In this document: positions 42,042 to 51,186 of the stretch, one piece after another
Numbering within the stretch: the stretch's first letter is position 1
Layout: each line of letters starts with the position of its first letter
Source of the DNA: Oscillospiraceae bacterium
GTDB lineage: Bacteria > Bacillota_A > Clostridia > Oscillospirales > WRJC01
Length of the DNA stretch: 64,000 nucleotides
Direction of reading: 5' to 3'
Assembly: GCA_009782405.1 (NCBI GenBank)
Contig: WRJC01000006.1
Location: forward strand, 33,791 to 97,790
The notes under the pieces: generated by a model
Told to the model about the DNA's origin: nothing
The model's database searches: none
Seen by the model: only the letters and a program-made list of their open reading frames with translations
Made by a program: the position numbers and the translations under genes

Positions 42042-42620
42042 ATGGAAGCGGCTTTGAATTTCGCGAGGGAAAAGGAAATACGCAAAATCGGCGCACCCGA
42101 ACCGATACGGCTCGCCGGTATAGTGGAGGATTCGATAGTCGACGGGCCCGGGGTTCGCTTCGCGGTTTTCGTGCAGGGATGCCCGCACGGCTGCGAGGGC
42201 TGCCACAACAAAAAAGCGCAGGATTTCGACGGAGGCTTTGCGGCCGACCTATACAAGCTCGCCGACAAGATAATACGGGCGAAAACGACAAAGCTCACGT
42301 TTTCGGGCGGCGAGCCTTTCTGCCAGGCCCATGAACTGGCCAAAATCGCGCGGCTCGTCGAGCCCGTGAAGCGCGGGCTGGAAATTGTCACCTATACCGG
42401 CTACCTGTATGAGGAACTTTTGGAGATGGCGAAGGGCGACATCGGGGTAAAAGAGCTGCTGGGCGTCACCAATTTTTTGGTCGACGGCAAGTTCGAGCAG
42501 GACAAAAAAACGCTGGACTGGTTTTACCGGGGCAGCGCGAACCAGCGCATTTTCGACGTGACTTGCTACCCCAACTCGACGAAAGCGAGACAGATAGAGC
42601 GCCGCGAAGATTTGAAATGA
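42042..42620 (+). CDS. nrdG: Anaerobic ribonucleotide reductase activating protein
   Basis: A 192-residue radical-SAM activase. RFAVFVQGC47PHGC51EGC54H is the CxxxCxxC cluster motif, followed by TKLTFSGGEPFCQAHEL (the GGE segment that contacts SAM) and VTYTGYLYEELL. It installs the glycyl radical on NrdD. The ATG follows AAGGGA. The pair nrdD-nrdG is under the NrdR-box promoter. In principle such an activase could serve other glycyl radical enzymes, but they are normally specific, so the GRE at 56111 needs its own. Confidence 0.96.
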   Translation: MEAALNFAREKEIRKIGAPEPIRLAGIVEDSIVDGPGVRFAVFVQGCPHGCEGCHNKKAQDFDGGFAADLYKLADKIIRAKTTKLTFSGGEPFCQAHELAKIARLVEPVKRGLEIVTYTGYLYEELLEMAKGDIGVKELLGVTNFLVDGKFEQDKKTLDWFYRGSANQRIFDVTCYPNSTKARQIERREDLK

Positions 42621-42638
42621 AAAAGGGGAGCCGGCGCG

Positions 42639-45407
42639 TCAAATGATAATCTTCGCCCGGCTGCTGCCGTTTGCTTCTTTGGTCACGGCGATTTTCCGCT
42701 CTATCTTTTCATCGAGCCCCGCGACGTGCGAAATTATGCCGACAAGGCGGTTCGCCTGGGATATGCCCGTTAGAGCCTGTATGCACTGCGAAAGCTTTGT
42801 TTCGTCCAAAGTGTCAAAGCCTTCGTCGACGAACATGGAATCGAGGCGAATCCCCCCGGAACTGCCCTGGATTTCATCGGAGAGCCCGAGCGCCAGCGCC
42901 AGCGAGGCCATAAACGACTCTCCGCCAGACAGGGTTTTTGCATCGCGCTCAGAGCCGTTGTGATGGTCGACCACGTTCAAATCCAAACCGCTTTTGCCCC
43001 CGCCCGCGCCAAAGTCTCTCCGCTTCAATTCAAACTGCATTCCCGACATTTGAAGCAGCCGCAAATTCGCGCGGGCGATTATCCTGTCGAAATAGGCGGT
43101 TTGTATGTACGTTTCGAGATTTATTTTTTCCTTGTTTTCTTTTTTGCTGAGTTTTCCGTTGGCGGTATCGGACAGCTCTTTCAGCCATTTGAGCCGCTTT
43201 TCGGTATCGGACAGATTTTTCGCCGTCTTTTCGATATTTGCCAAGGCTGTTTTGTTCGCCGAGCAGCGCGCCTCGATTTTGCGGTTTTGCCCGTTCAGGT
43301 CGTTTTGCAGCTTTTCCGCGCTTTCTTTTTCTTTTTGCAGGATTTCCAAATCGAGCGGTTCGGCCTCTGAAAAACCCGCTTTCAATGTTTCGATCTCTTT
43401 TTTTGTACCGTCAAATGCGGATTTGGCCGCGTCAAATGCCGATTGCGCGGCGGCTAATGCGTCTTCGCGGGATTTTTGTTTCGCCGATAGGGCGGATATT
43501 TCTTTTTTTGCCTCTATTTCGCTCCCGAAACGAATTTCTGCCGCTTGATTCTTTTGGCTTTCCGCGTCGGAGGCGATGGTCGCGGACAGCGAGGCGATCG
43601 ATTTTTGGATGTCTGCCATATTTTCGCCTGCCGCGGCGAGGTTTCGCTCCACTGTGGGGATGTGTTTTTCGAACGCCCGCTTGCGGGCGAGTTTTTGTTC
43701 TTGGGCGGCAAGATGTTTTTCTGTTTTGGCGATCTCGTCCAAAACTTCGTTCATGGCATTTCGCGCCGCAGCCGGTATATCGGCAAATGCCGCATCGCCC
43801 AAAAGTTTCGCCGACAGAGATTCAAGTTCGTTTTTTTTCGTTTCGATCCGCCCTTTGAATTTGCTCGCCGATTCGCTGGCCGCTTCGGTTTCCTTTTCGT
43901 CGTTTTTGGCTATTTTTTCAGCTTCTTCCAAATCGCTTTTGGAAGGGGCATTCGTCGAAAGCGCGGCGGGATTTGGATGCTCGGTCGATCCGCAGACGGG
44001 GCAGGGCGCATCCGGCTTGAGTTCGTTTGCCAGTATTCCGGCTTGCTCGTCGAGGTATTTTATTCGCATCGATTCATGCCCGGCTTTTGATTTTTTCGAG
44101 ATTGCGGCTTTGTTTTGGTAATTTTCCTTGGATTTGTTGTACGACGCGGCAAGTGCATTGTAATCGTCGATCGAGCTTTGCAGCGATTTGAGCTCTGTCT
44201 GCCGTTTCGCAAAATTCGCCATTTTGCCGCGAAGCCCTTCGGCGATGGCGCCTATGTCCCCCATGGAAGCCAATTCCGCTTTCGCGGCTTCGAGGGCGGC
44301 TTTGTCGGCGTTCTGCTTTTTTTCCAGCGACGCCGCTTTTTCTTTTTCAGCATCGCGCTTTTTTTTGTTTTCCTCTATTGCATCGGCCAAAGATTGCAAT
44401 TGCCGATATTTTGGCAATGTGCCGTCAAGTTCGATGATCTGCCTTTTTATTGCTTCGCATTCGGGTTGCCTTGATTTTTCCGCTTCAAGGTTGTTTATGG
44501 CTTCGCCGAGCGCGGATTTTTCTTTTGGCAGGCGTTCCTCTGCCTTGGAAAGGAAATCGCGGGATTTTTTGACTTGTTGGGCTTTGCCCAGCTTTTGGTT
44601 GATTTCGGCGAGGTTTTTTGCGGCGCTTCCAAGCATTTTCGCATTTTCGCCGAACTTGCCGGAATCGGATTGTATAAGCGCGGAAAGCCATTTCATTGTT
44701 TCGTCTCTCGAGTATAGCCCCGATTTGGCGCCGCCCAGTTTTTCGGCGCTGTCGGCGTCGCCGTCGTCCAATTGTATGCTGTTTGCCCACAAGCCGTAAT
44801 CGCGTTCTTGAATTCCTTTTTCGGCATTCGACCTTTTTTCGTCCTCGTTCACCATTTCCTGAAATGTTTTGTATTTTTCGGTATAAAAAATCTTCCGGAA
44901 TATCGCTGTCCTGTCTTCGGTTTTGCAATGGATGACTTTTTTGAAATCGCCCTGTGCGATCATCGCTATTTGCACGAATTGCTGTCTGTTGATGCCGAGT
45001 ATGTTTTCGATTTCTTTGGTTGCATCCCTATCTTTGATGCGGCCGTCGGGCAAATGCAATTCCGCTCTGGCCTCTTCTGCAGTTGTTCCTTCGCCTTTTT
45101 GTTTTGGGCGTTCGTATTTCGGGTTTCGCCTAACCATATATGTTTTGCCGTGATATGAAAAGGTGAATTCGACATAGGTTTCAGCCTCGGGCAGGGCGTA
45201 TTTGCTCCTGAGCATGGACGGTTCTTTGTGGTCGCCGCTGGTTTCTCCGTACAATGCGAACGTGATGGCGTCGAAGATCGTGGTTTTGCCCGCGCCGGTG
45301 TCGCCGGTGATGAGATAAAGCCCTTCCGCGCCGAAATCTGAAAAAGGCAGCTCGCATTTTCCGGCATAGCAGCCAAACGCCGAAATGACAAGATGCAAAG
45401 GCCTCAT
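42639..45407 (-). CDS. sbcC: SbcC exonuclease subunit (Rad50-like)
   Basis: A 922-residue SMC-type ATPase. Walker A is ITGDTGAGKTTIFDAITFAL-like at the N-terminus, Q-loop residues follow, two long coiled coils flank the zinc hook C469-P-V-C472, and the C-terminus carries LSGGESFMASLALALGLSD and MFVDEGFDTLDE (signature and Walker B). With SbcD it removes hairpins and protein-blocked ends from DNA. I start at ATG 45407 (GGGAGG seven bases away), which overlaps the sbcD stop as ATGA; an upstream in-frame ATG adds only six residues. It converges on nrdG. Confidence 0.96.
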   Translation of the reverse strand: MRPLHLVISAFGCYAGKCELPFSDFGAEGLYLITGDTGAGKTTIFDAITFALYGETSGDHKEPSMLRSKYALPEAETYVEFTFSYHGKTYMVRRNPKYERPKQKGEGTTAEEARAELHLPDGRIKDRDATKEIENILGINRQQFVQIAMIAQGDFKKVIHCKTEDRTAIFRKIFYTEKYKTFQEMVNEDEKRSNAEKGIQERDYGLWANSIQLDDGDADSAEKLGGAKSGLYSRDETMKWLSALIQSDSGKFGENAKMLGSAAKNLAEINQKLGKAQQVKKSRDFLSKAEERLPKEKSALGEAINNLEAEKSRQPECEAIKRQIIELDGTLPKYRQLQSLADAIEENKKKRDAEKEKAASLEKKQNADKAALEAAKAELASMGDIGAIAEGLRGKMANFAKRQTELKSLQSSIDDYNALAASYNKSKENYQNKAAISKKSKAGHESMRIKYLDEQAGILANELKPDAPCPVCGSTEHPNPAALSTNAPSKSDLEEAEKIAKNDEKETEAASESASKFKGRIETKKNELESLSAKLLGDAAFADIPAAARNAMNEVLDEIAKTEKHLAAQEQKLARKRAFEKHIPTVERNLAAAGENMADIQKSIASLSATIASDAESQKNQAAEIRFGSEIEAKKEISALSAKQKSREDALAAAQSAFDAAKSAFDGTKKEIETLKAGFSEAEPLDLEILQKEKESAEKLQNDLNGQNRKIEARCSANKTALANIEKTAKNLSDTEKRLKWLKELSDTANGKLSKKENKEKINLETYIQTAYFDRIIARANLRLLQMSGMQFELKRRDFGAGGGKSGLDLNVVDHHNGSERDAKTLSGGESFMASLALALGLSDEIQGSSGGIRLDSMFVDEGFDTLDETKLSQCIQALTGISQANRLVGIISHVAGLDEKIERKIAVTKEANGSSRAKIII

Positions 45408-46549
45408 TTTCCATCCTCCCCCCATATTTTTTCAAACAAGCCCCGGACATATTCCGCCTGCTCCGCGTCCATTGGGCGCCCGTTCTGGGCGACGAACAGA
45501 TCGCCAAACAATTCTGCCGGCTTTTTGGTATCCAAATTGATTATTTTTTCTAAAACCGAGTCGGTTCGGGTGCGCGTGTTGTCATATGCAAAACTGATGA
45601 TGTTTTTGTACACATTGCGAAGCTTTGCGAGCGCGTCGGGCTCATCCCGCTCATCGGTCAGCACGACATGGAAATAGTCGTTTTCAATGTCGAGCCCCAA
45701 GTAATGGCTGCGGCTCATGAGTTCGCCGTATTTCCCGCGTATTTTCCGCATTTCGCGCAGCGGCGCGAGCAAAAGCTGCGATATGGATATATCGCCTTTG
45801 TTTTTCATTTCGACCACGGCGACGGATTTTTGCTGGTTTGCCTCGGAGAGCGAATATTTCAGCGGCGTGCCGGAATAGCGCATCGTTTCGCGCCCTATAT
45901 TTTGCGGCCGATGAATATGCCCTAAGGCCACGTAATCAAAGCGGTCAAACAGCGAGCCGTCTATATTTTCCAGGCCCCCCACGGCCAATTCTTCGGATCC
46001 TTCGCTCAATTGGGCGCCTGTCACAAACTGGTGCGCGACCAAAATGTTGCGCGCCTCCGAGTCCAATTCGATGTTGCCAAGCGCGGCAAACACCGCGTCT
46101 GAATACGATTCAATCGCCGTTTCGGGAAAAAACGGCCGGACGGACGACGGTTTCAAATATGGCATCATCCAAATGTTTATGCAGCCGAATTCGTCGCCGA
46201 GCCTGACCGGCGACAGGTTTCCGTCGTATGACTGCGCGATATGCACATTGCCCTGTTTTAACAGTTCGGCGGCGAACGAAATGCGCTCCACGCTGTCGTG
46301 GTTTCCCGAAATCATGAAAACGGCTATTCCCAGCTTGGCGAGTCTGACCAAAAATCGGTCCAACAATTGCATGGCTTCTACCGTCGGCATGGATTTGTCG
46401 TAAACATCGCCCGCGACAAGGACGGCGCTTGGTTTGTTTTCTTCTGCAAGCGCCGCGATTTTATCCAATATGTCGGATTGATTTTCTATCATGGAAAATT
46501 CGTTGACTCGCTTTCCGAGATGCAAATCGGATATGTGAAAAAACTTCAT
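45404..46549 (-). CDS. sbcD: SbcD exonuclease subunit (Mre11-like)
   Basis: A 381-residue metallophosphoesterase nuclease. FHISDLHLGKRVNEFSM and LVAGDVYDKSMP form the first metal motifs, MISGNHDSVERISF the GNHD motif and YVALGHIHRPQ the last ones. It provides the dsDNA exonuclease and ssDNA endonuclease activity of the SbcCD complex. The length is normal, and the gene precedes and overlaps sbcC by 4 bp. A MORN/SGNH gene begins its own transcript farther upstream on the same strand, with 40 bp between. Confidence 0.96.
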   Translation of the reverse strand: MKFFHISDLHLGKRVNEFSMIENQSDILDKIAALAEENKPSAVLVAGDVYDKSMPTVEAMQLLDRFLVRLAKLGIAVFMISGNHDSVERISFAAELLKQGNVHIAQSYDGNLSPVRLGDEFGCINIWMMPYLKPSSVRPFFPETAIESYSDAVFAALGNIELDSEARNILVAHQFVTGAQLSEGSEELAVGGLENIDGSLFDRFDYVALGHIHRPQNIGRETMRYSGTPLKYSLSEANQQKSVAVVEMKNKGDISISQLLLAPLREMRKIRGKYGELMSRSHYLGLDIENDYFHVVLTDERDEPDALAKLRNVYKNIISFAYDNTRTRTDSVLEKIINLDTKKPAELFGDLFVAQNGRPMDAEQAEYVRGLFEKIWGEDGK

Positions 46550-46589
46550 GGGGCATCGCTCCGTTTCCGAAATGATTTTTGCAAACGCG

Positions 46590-47852
46590 CTACGGCAGGG
46601 GATGGTAGAGCAGATACTCCACGATCCTGTTGTAGGCGGATATGGTCAGGTGGCAGTAGGCATCCGATGAAAATTCGTCGTACAGGTTGTTTTGGCTGTC
46701 CCTTATCGCCGCCCCGTAATCGATGAAGGGGATGGAATTTTCCCTCGCGAAAATCAAAAGGGCGTTGTTGGCCCGGGAGATCGCATCGTTGTTCAGCCTT
46801 GTTTTCTGCGCCGCGTAGACAAGCGGGGTCACCGACATGATCACGACGGTTTTGCCGGGGCTTTTTTCTTTTATCCTCGCGACGAGCGCCGAGTAATTTT
46901 GCACATAGTCTTCAACCGGCATCAGCCCCAAATCGTTCAGCCCGAGGCATATGAGGACATATTTGGCGTCTTTGGCGGCAATTATGTCTTCGGGGCGGGC
47001 CTGCGCGCCGTTTTGGAGCGGATGCACGGAATTGGCCGATACATCCCTCAGCGCATTGTTTATGCTGTAGCTGCCCACTGCGACCACGCTTGCATCTCTT
47101 AAAACCGCTTCTCCCCCGAAAGTTATTTTCCCCCTGTACACGTCAAAGCCCATGGTGACCGAATCCCCGAGGAAGATGAAATTCTTGAAATATCCGTATG
47201 GCTCGGGGATATCGGAACTCAATGGAACGGCGCCAAATTGCGTTTCGATATTTCTTCCGGCGGGGGGCGGCTCGATTCTTTTTCCGGTGCCCGGTATTTC
47301 CACCGCTTGCTCGAACATCATTTGGATAAATCCGGATTTCGGGATTTCGGCCAAGTGAACCGGGGGCGATGCGGAGGTTTCTTCGGGGGGCACAGGAGGG
47401 GATGTGGCCGTAGGCGGCGGATCCGTAGGTTCAGGCGGCTCCTCGGAGCGGGGCGGATCCGCGGCGGCTTCGGTGGGATAGACATAGGTGCCTTCGCCGG
47501 TCGGCTCGCCGTCGGCGAATTTGCCCGTATACACGATCCCGTTCGCCCAGGTGTATGTCCCGTGCCCGGACCTTATGCTGTCGACAAAATCTCCCACGTA
47601 TATGTCGCCGTTGTAGTATATCTGCTTGTAGCGGCCGTTGAGCGGGACAGCGGAAATTTCCGCCTTTTCCGAAACGGCGGGCGAAAGCGGCTGAGATTGC
47701 CCGTTTTCTGCGGCGCCTGCCGATTTTTCCGGCTCTCCCGGCGCCTGCGCGCGCATGGCCAAAAAAAACGCGAACACGGCGATCGCCGCGCATATTTTGG
47801 CTATATGCGACAGGCAGGCATATGCGCGCATTGTTTCCGGTTTTGAAAACAT
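46590..47852 (-). CDS. Exported MORN-repeat and SGNH hydrolase protein
   Basis: About 420 residues. After a hydrophobic N-terminal helix (ICAAIAVFAFFLAMRA) come two or three MORN repeats (YYNGDIYVGDFVDSIRSGHGT, YTGKFADGEPTGEGTY), a Pro/Thr-rich linker (about 135-175) and an SGNH hydrolase domain with FLGDS231VTMG, LICLGLND and a late DAYCH. MORN repeats may bind membrane or wall glycan; the SGNH part is an esterase- or deacetylase-like fold. It is a paralogue of the SGNH protein at 49537 on the other side of a binding-protein gene. The start is uncertain: 47852 is chosen, 47867 is an alternative. Confidence 0.78.
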   Translation of the reverse strand: MFSKPETMRAYACLSHIAKICAAIAVFAFFLAMRAQAPGEPEKSAGAAENGQSQPLSPAVSEKAEISAVPLNGRYKQIYYNGDIYVGDFVDSIRSGHGTYTWANGIVYTGKFADGEPTGEGTYVYPTEAAADPPRSEEPPEPTDPPPTATSPPVPPEETSASPPVHLAEIPKSGFIQMMFEQAVEIPGTGKRIEPPPAGRNIETQFGAVPLSSDIPEPYGYFKNFIFLGDSVTMGFDVYRGKITFGGEAVLRDASVVAVGSYSINNALRDVSANSVHPLQNGAQARPEDIIAAKDAKYVLICLGLNDLGLMPVEDYVQNYSALVARIKEKSPGKTVVIMSVTPLVYAAQKTRLNNDAISRANNALLIFARENSIPFIDYGAAIRDSQNNLYDEFSSDAYCHLTISAYNRIVEYLLYHPLP

Positions 47853-47889
47853 GGCAAAATTCCGCATCCTTTGTAAAGTGCATATAATC

Positions 47890-47918
47890 ATTATACACGA
47901 AAACAAAAATAAAATCAA
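47890..47918 (-). promoter_or_regulatory. Promoter for the MORN/SGNH gene
   Basis: On the minus strand TTGATT (47913-47918) and TATAAT (47890-47895) are 17 bp apart. Transcription should begin near 47883, shortly before the coding region. Confidence 0.65.
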
Positions 47919-47946
47919 ATAAATATTTAAAAAATTTACATAATGC

Positions 47947-47975
47947 TTGAAATTTGAAAAAATATGAAGTATAAT
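47947..47975 (+). promoter_or_regulatory. Promoter for the solute-binding protein at 48041
   Basis: TTGAAA (47947-47952) and TATAAT (47970-47975) are 17 bp apart, with the likely start near 47982 and a leader of about 60 nt. Confidence 0.7.
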
Positions 47976-48040
47976 ATATGGCATAACTGCAATTATGGGC
48001 AAAACACATAAATATGCGCGATCATCAGGGAGGATATTAT

Positions 48041-49534
48041 ATGATTTCCACAAAAATTACGCGGCTGATGGCTGCGGCGCTGGCATTTTTGCTGTTGGCA
48101 TCGGTGTGCCTGGTTTCCTGCGGCGAAAAATCGAATGAAGAAACCGGAACCACCACAGAGGCAAAAGCGGGCGAGAACGCCGCGGGGGAAGACGGCGAAA
48201 CGGAAGATCAGGAAGAATTCAAGCTCACTTCGCCGAGTTTGCCCGATATGGACTGGAACGCGAGGGAAATAAACTTTTTGGTCAGGGGCCCTGAATACAA
48301 CGAATGGCAGTCGCAGGACATTTATGTCGAAGAGGAAAACGGCGAACCGGTGAACGACGCGGTGTACAAGCGAAATGCCATACTCGAGGACAGGTACAAC
48401 TACAGGATCAAAGAAGTGGAAGGCACGGGCGCCATCCAATCAATGGCCGAAAAATCGATACTTTCGGGCGCAGATGCTTACCAAGTGCTCATGTGCAACA
48501 CGCAGGAAACCAATAATTTGGCGATGAAAGGCTATTTGGCCGACCTGAGAAAAGTCGATTATATCGACTTGAACCGCGAATATTGGGATCAAAACTCCAT
48601 ATACGGTTTTACCGTGGAGGGCAAAACATTGTTCATGACGGGCGATCTTTCGATTATGGCCAACGACGCCACCTGGATATTCATGTTCAACAAGAAGCTG
48701 CTGCAGGAACTGCAGATCGAAAACCCGTACGCATTGGTCAAAGAAGGAAAATGGACCGCAGACAAACTCTACGACATAATGAAGGGCGTGGCAAAAGACC
48801 TTAACGGCGACGGGACTATGAAAGGCGCGGACGACCTGTTCGGGTTGGCCACGCACGACAGCACTTTCGACGGCTTGTTTTTTAGCATGGGAATGCGAGT
48901 CTCCGTGATTGGGGATGGCGGCGTCCCCGAACTTTCTATGAACAACGAAAAAATATCGCAGGTCATGGAAAAAACGGGGGCGATCATGAATAAAGAGGTC
49001 ACATTCAACGGCGATTGGCAACTCATAGCGAAGTGCTTCGAGGAAGACCGCGCGCTTTTCTACGGCGAAGTTTTGCAGTGCGTGATAAGGCGCAGGAGCA
49101 TGGACACCGATTTCGGCGTTCTGCCGCTGCCAAAATTGGACGAGGCACAGCCCGACTACGCGCACATGGTCCACGTGACCGCGTGCATGGTGGGGGTGCC
49201 CAATACGTTAGGCGACGATGAAACCGCGTTTGCGGGCTTTGTGCTGGAATCGATCACGGCGGAATCCAGAAACTGGCTTGTTCCCGCATATTACACCACG
49301 GCGCTGGAGGGCAAATTCATGCGCGACGAGGAATCCAAGGATATGCTCGACATAATCCTCCGGACAAGGCGATATGATTTGGGATATGCCGCAGGTTGGG
49401 GAGGATTGTTTGGGGGATTTGTGGCCGCGGCCAAAAAAGGGAGCAACGATTTCGCCTCCGTCTGGGACAAATACAGCGCGAAAGCCGAAGCGGCGATGGA
49501 AAAAGACGTCGAAAATTACAGGGACATATCTTAA
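48041..49534 (+). CDS. Extracellular solute-binding lipoprotein
   Basis: A 497-residue lipoprotein with signal peptide and lipobox LVS-C near residue 27. It is paralogous to the binding proteins at 1, 51187 and 58340: DAVYKRNAILEDRYNYRI, DLNREYWDQNSIYGF, TGDLSIMANDATWIFMFN, a LNGDGTMKGADDLFG loop that could bind calcium, and the C-terminal VPAYYTTALEGKFMRDEES...LRTRRYD block. I start at ATG 48041, seven bases after GGGAGG. It shares a transcript with the SGNH gene that starts 2 bp after its stop. No permease or ATPase subunit lies close, so the ligand and import route are unknown. Confidence 0.85.
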   Translation: MISTKITRLMAAALAFLLLASVCLVSCGEKSNEETGTTTEAKAGENAAGEDGETEDQEEFKLTSPSLPDMDWNAREINFLVRGPEYNEWQSQDIYVEEENGEPVNDAVYKRNAILEDRYNYRIKEVEGTGAIQSMAEKSILSGADAYQVLMCNTQETNNLAMKGYLADLRKVDYIDLNREYWDQNSIYGFTVEGKTLFMTGDLSIMANDATWIFMFNKKLLQELQIENPYALVKEGKWTADKLYDIMKGVAKDLNGDGTMKGADDLFGLATHDSTFDGLFFSMGMRVSVIGDGGVPELSMNNEKISQVMEKTGAIMNKEVTFNGDWQLIAKCFEEDRALFYGEVLQCVIRRRSMDTDFGVLPLPKLDEAQPDYAHMVHVTACMVGVPNTLGDDETAFAGFVLESITAESRNWLVPAYYTTALEGKFMRDEESKDMLDIILRTRRYDLGYAAGWGGLFGGFVAAAKKGSNDFASVWDKYSAKAEAAMEKDVENYRDIS

Positions 49535-49536
49535 AA

Positions 49537-50370
49537 ATGGGCAAAAAGACAAAAAACAACGGGGACAAAATAATAATCGCGGCGGGAGTGCTCGCGCTGG
49601 TCATATTGTTCGCCTCCGCTTCTGCGGCATTTTACATAAACCGTGATGCCATATACAACTTTCTGCGCGGCGGGGCGCAACAAAGCGCCCCCGCCCGGAA
49701 TCCGCGGAATCAAAACCCGTTAGACCAAAACGACATCGAAAATCTTTCCGGCCCTTCGGAGTATTTCAAAAATATAATATTTTTGGGCGACTCGATAGTG
49801 TCGGGAATCGAAATCTGCAAAGATTCGACGCAGGTGAACGGCGAAAAAGTGCTCGAAGACACCACGGTGGTGGCCGCAGTCAGCTACAGCCTGAAAAACG
49901 CGGTTTCCGAAATTTCGGAAAATGCGATCAATCTGACCCACGAGGGAAAAGCGATGAAGCCTGAGGACATAGTTTCGCGCTTAGATGGCAAATATGTGCT
50001 AATATGCTTGGGCCTCAACGACCTTGCCTGGACGCCGATGGACGAATACATAGAAAACTACGGAACGCTCGTGAAAAACATACAAACCAAAAACCCCGAC
50101 AAAACCATAGCGATACTCTCCGTGACACCTGTGGTGGCGGGGGGCGCGACCCTGACAAACGCAGTCATCGCCGAGGCCAATGGCAGGCTTAGGGGATTTG
50201 CCGCAGAAAAAGGCCTTTCTTTTATCGATTGGGCGGCGGCGATACGCACCGAAAACGGTTCCCTGCACGAAAGCCTGTCCTCAGACGGCTATTGCCACTT
50301 GAAAGCCGAAGCGTACGGCCGCCTGGCCGAATATTTGGTGAATGTCATGGTAATCCAAGGAAGCGCATGA
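49537..50370 (+). CDS. Membrane-anchored SGNH hydrolase
   Basis: A 277-residue protein with an N-terminal membrane helix (IIIAAGVLALVILFASASAAFY) and a long linker, then SGNH motifs: FLGDS86IVSG (nucleophile), LICLGLND (Asn block) and D250-G-Y-C-H254 as the Asp-His block. The fold removes or transfers acyl groups from carbohydrates or peptides. It closely resembles the SGNH half of the MORN protein at 46590, including the extra residue in the Asp-His block. Translation is probably coupled to the preceding binding-protein gene. A strong terminator follows, so this is a two-gene operon. Confidence 0.8.
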   Translation: MGKKTKNNGDKIIIAAGVLALVILFASASAAFYINRDAIYNFLRGGAQQSAPARNPRNQNPLDQNDIENLSGPSEYFKNIIFLGDSIVSGIEICKDSTQVNGEKVLEDTTVVAAVSYSLKNAVSEISENAINLTHEGKAMKPEDIVSRLDGKYVLICLGLNDLAWTPMDEYIENYGTLVKNIQTKNPDKTIAILSVTPVVAGGATLTNAVIAEANGRLRGFAAEKGLSFIDWAAAIRTENGSLHESLSSDGYCHLKAEAYGRLAEYLVNVMVIQGSA

Positions 50371-50398
50371 AAATGAATTCGTTTGAAACCATAAAAAG

Positions 50399-50435
50399 GC
50401 GGCGGCAAGAAGATGGGCTTGCCGCCGCTTTTTTT
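50399..50435 (+). terminator. Strong intrinsic terminator after the SBP-SGNH operon
   Basis: GCGGCGGCAAG (50399-50409) and CTTGCCGCCGC (50418-50428) form a perfect 11-bp GC-rich stem followed by seven T (50429-50435). Confidence 0.93.
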
Positions 50436-50472
50436 ATTGAAATTATTGCAAACTTATGGTTTTTGCGGTGGT

Positions 50473-51129
50473 TTATCCGACTATTTTCTGGAAGGCCATA
50501 TATTCCATTTCGAAATCGCCTTCGGCCACCATCGGGTCGAATCTCAGTTCTTTTATTTTGCCTTCCCACAAATCGCACTCGTCGGTGTAGAATGTGAATT
50601 CTTCCCAATCCTCGCCGTCCGAGTTCCAGTAGTCGCCCCTAATCGACATCGCTTCGCTCCAGCCGCCGTCTTCGTAGGTTATGAAAAAAACCTGGCATCC
50701 GAAAGCGGAAGAGCCGTTTTTGACTTTGACCTTGATGTAGTCCACTTCGCCTGCGTCCATCTGGAGATCGTTGTTGATGCTGTACATGAATGGGTCTCCT
50801 CCGATTGAAGTCAATTTCAGAATGTTGCCTTCGACCCTGAGGTTTTCGATGTGGTTGCCCGCCCTGAACACGGGGTTGTCTTCCGCAAAGGTCCACACGG
50901 CTATGTCCTGCGTTATTATCGGTGGCTTCTCGGTGGTGGGGGGCGGCTCCGTGGGTTCGGGAGTAGGCGCGGGAGTGGGCGCAGGGGTGGCTTCTTCTTC
51001 TCCGCCTTCGCCACCGGCCTCAGTGGCCGCTTCGTCCTTTTTTTCTTCTTCTTTTTCGCCGCAGGCACTTGTCATGAGCAAACCGCAGGCCAAAACAAAG
51101 AGCAGGAGAATCACTGAAAGTTTTTTCAT
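50473..51129 (-). CDS. Secreted lipoprotein with a carbohydrate-binding-like domain
   Basis: A 218-residue lipoprotein: signal peptide with lipobox TSA-C near residue 23, an acidic and Pro/Thr-rich tether (about 25-70, with PTPAPTPEPTEPPPTTE), then a beta-rich domain. That domain has DYIKVKVKNGSSAFGCQVF, WSEAMSIRGDYWNS and a final IKELRFDPMVAEGDFEMEYM, a pattern like jelly-roll carbohydrate-binding modules in clostridial proteins. Glycan binding is therefore an inference. It follows a binding-protein gene by 57 bp on the same strand and ends just before the convergent terminator at 50399. Confidence 0.6.
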   Translation of the reverse strand: MKKLSVILLLFVLACGLLMTSACGEKEEEKKDEAATEAGGEGGEEEATPAPTPAPTPEPTEPPPTTEKPPIITQDIAVWTFAEDNPVFRAGNHIENLRVEGNILKLTSIGGDPFMYSINNDLQMDAGEVDYIKVKVKNGSSAFGCQVFFITYEDGGWSEAMSIRGDYWNSDGEDWEEFTFYTDECDLWEGKIKELRFDPMVAEGDFEMEYMAFQKIVG

Positions 51130-51186
51130 TTTGATTTTTTCACCTCGTTTTAAATTATTATAATAATATTTTATGTCATATTATTG

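Noticed and set aside
42042..42620. NrdG as activase of the glycyl radical enzyme at 56111
   Set aside because: It is operonic with nrdD and activases are usually partner-specific; there is no evidence for a second role.
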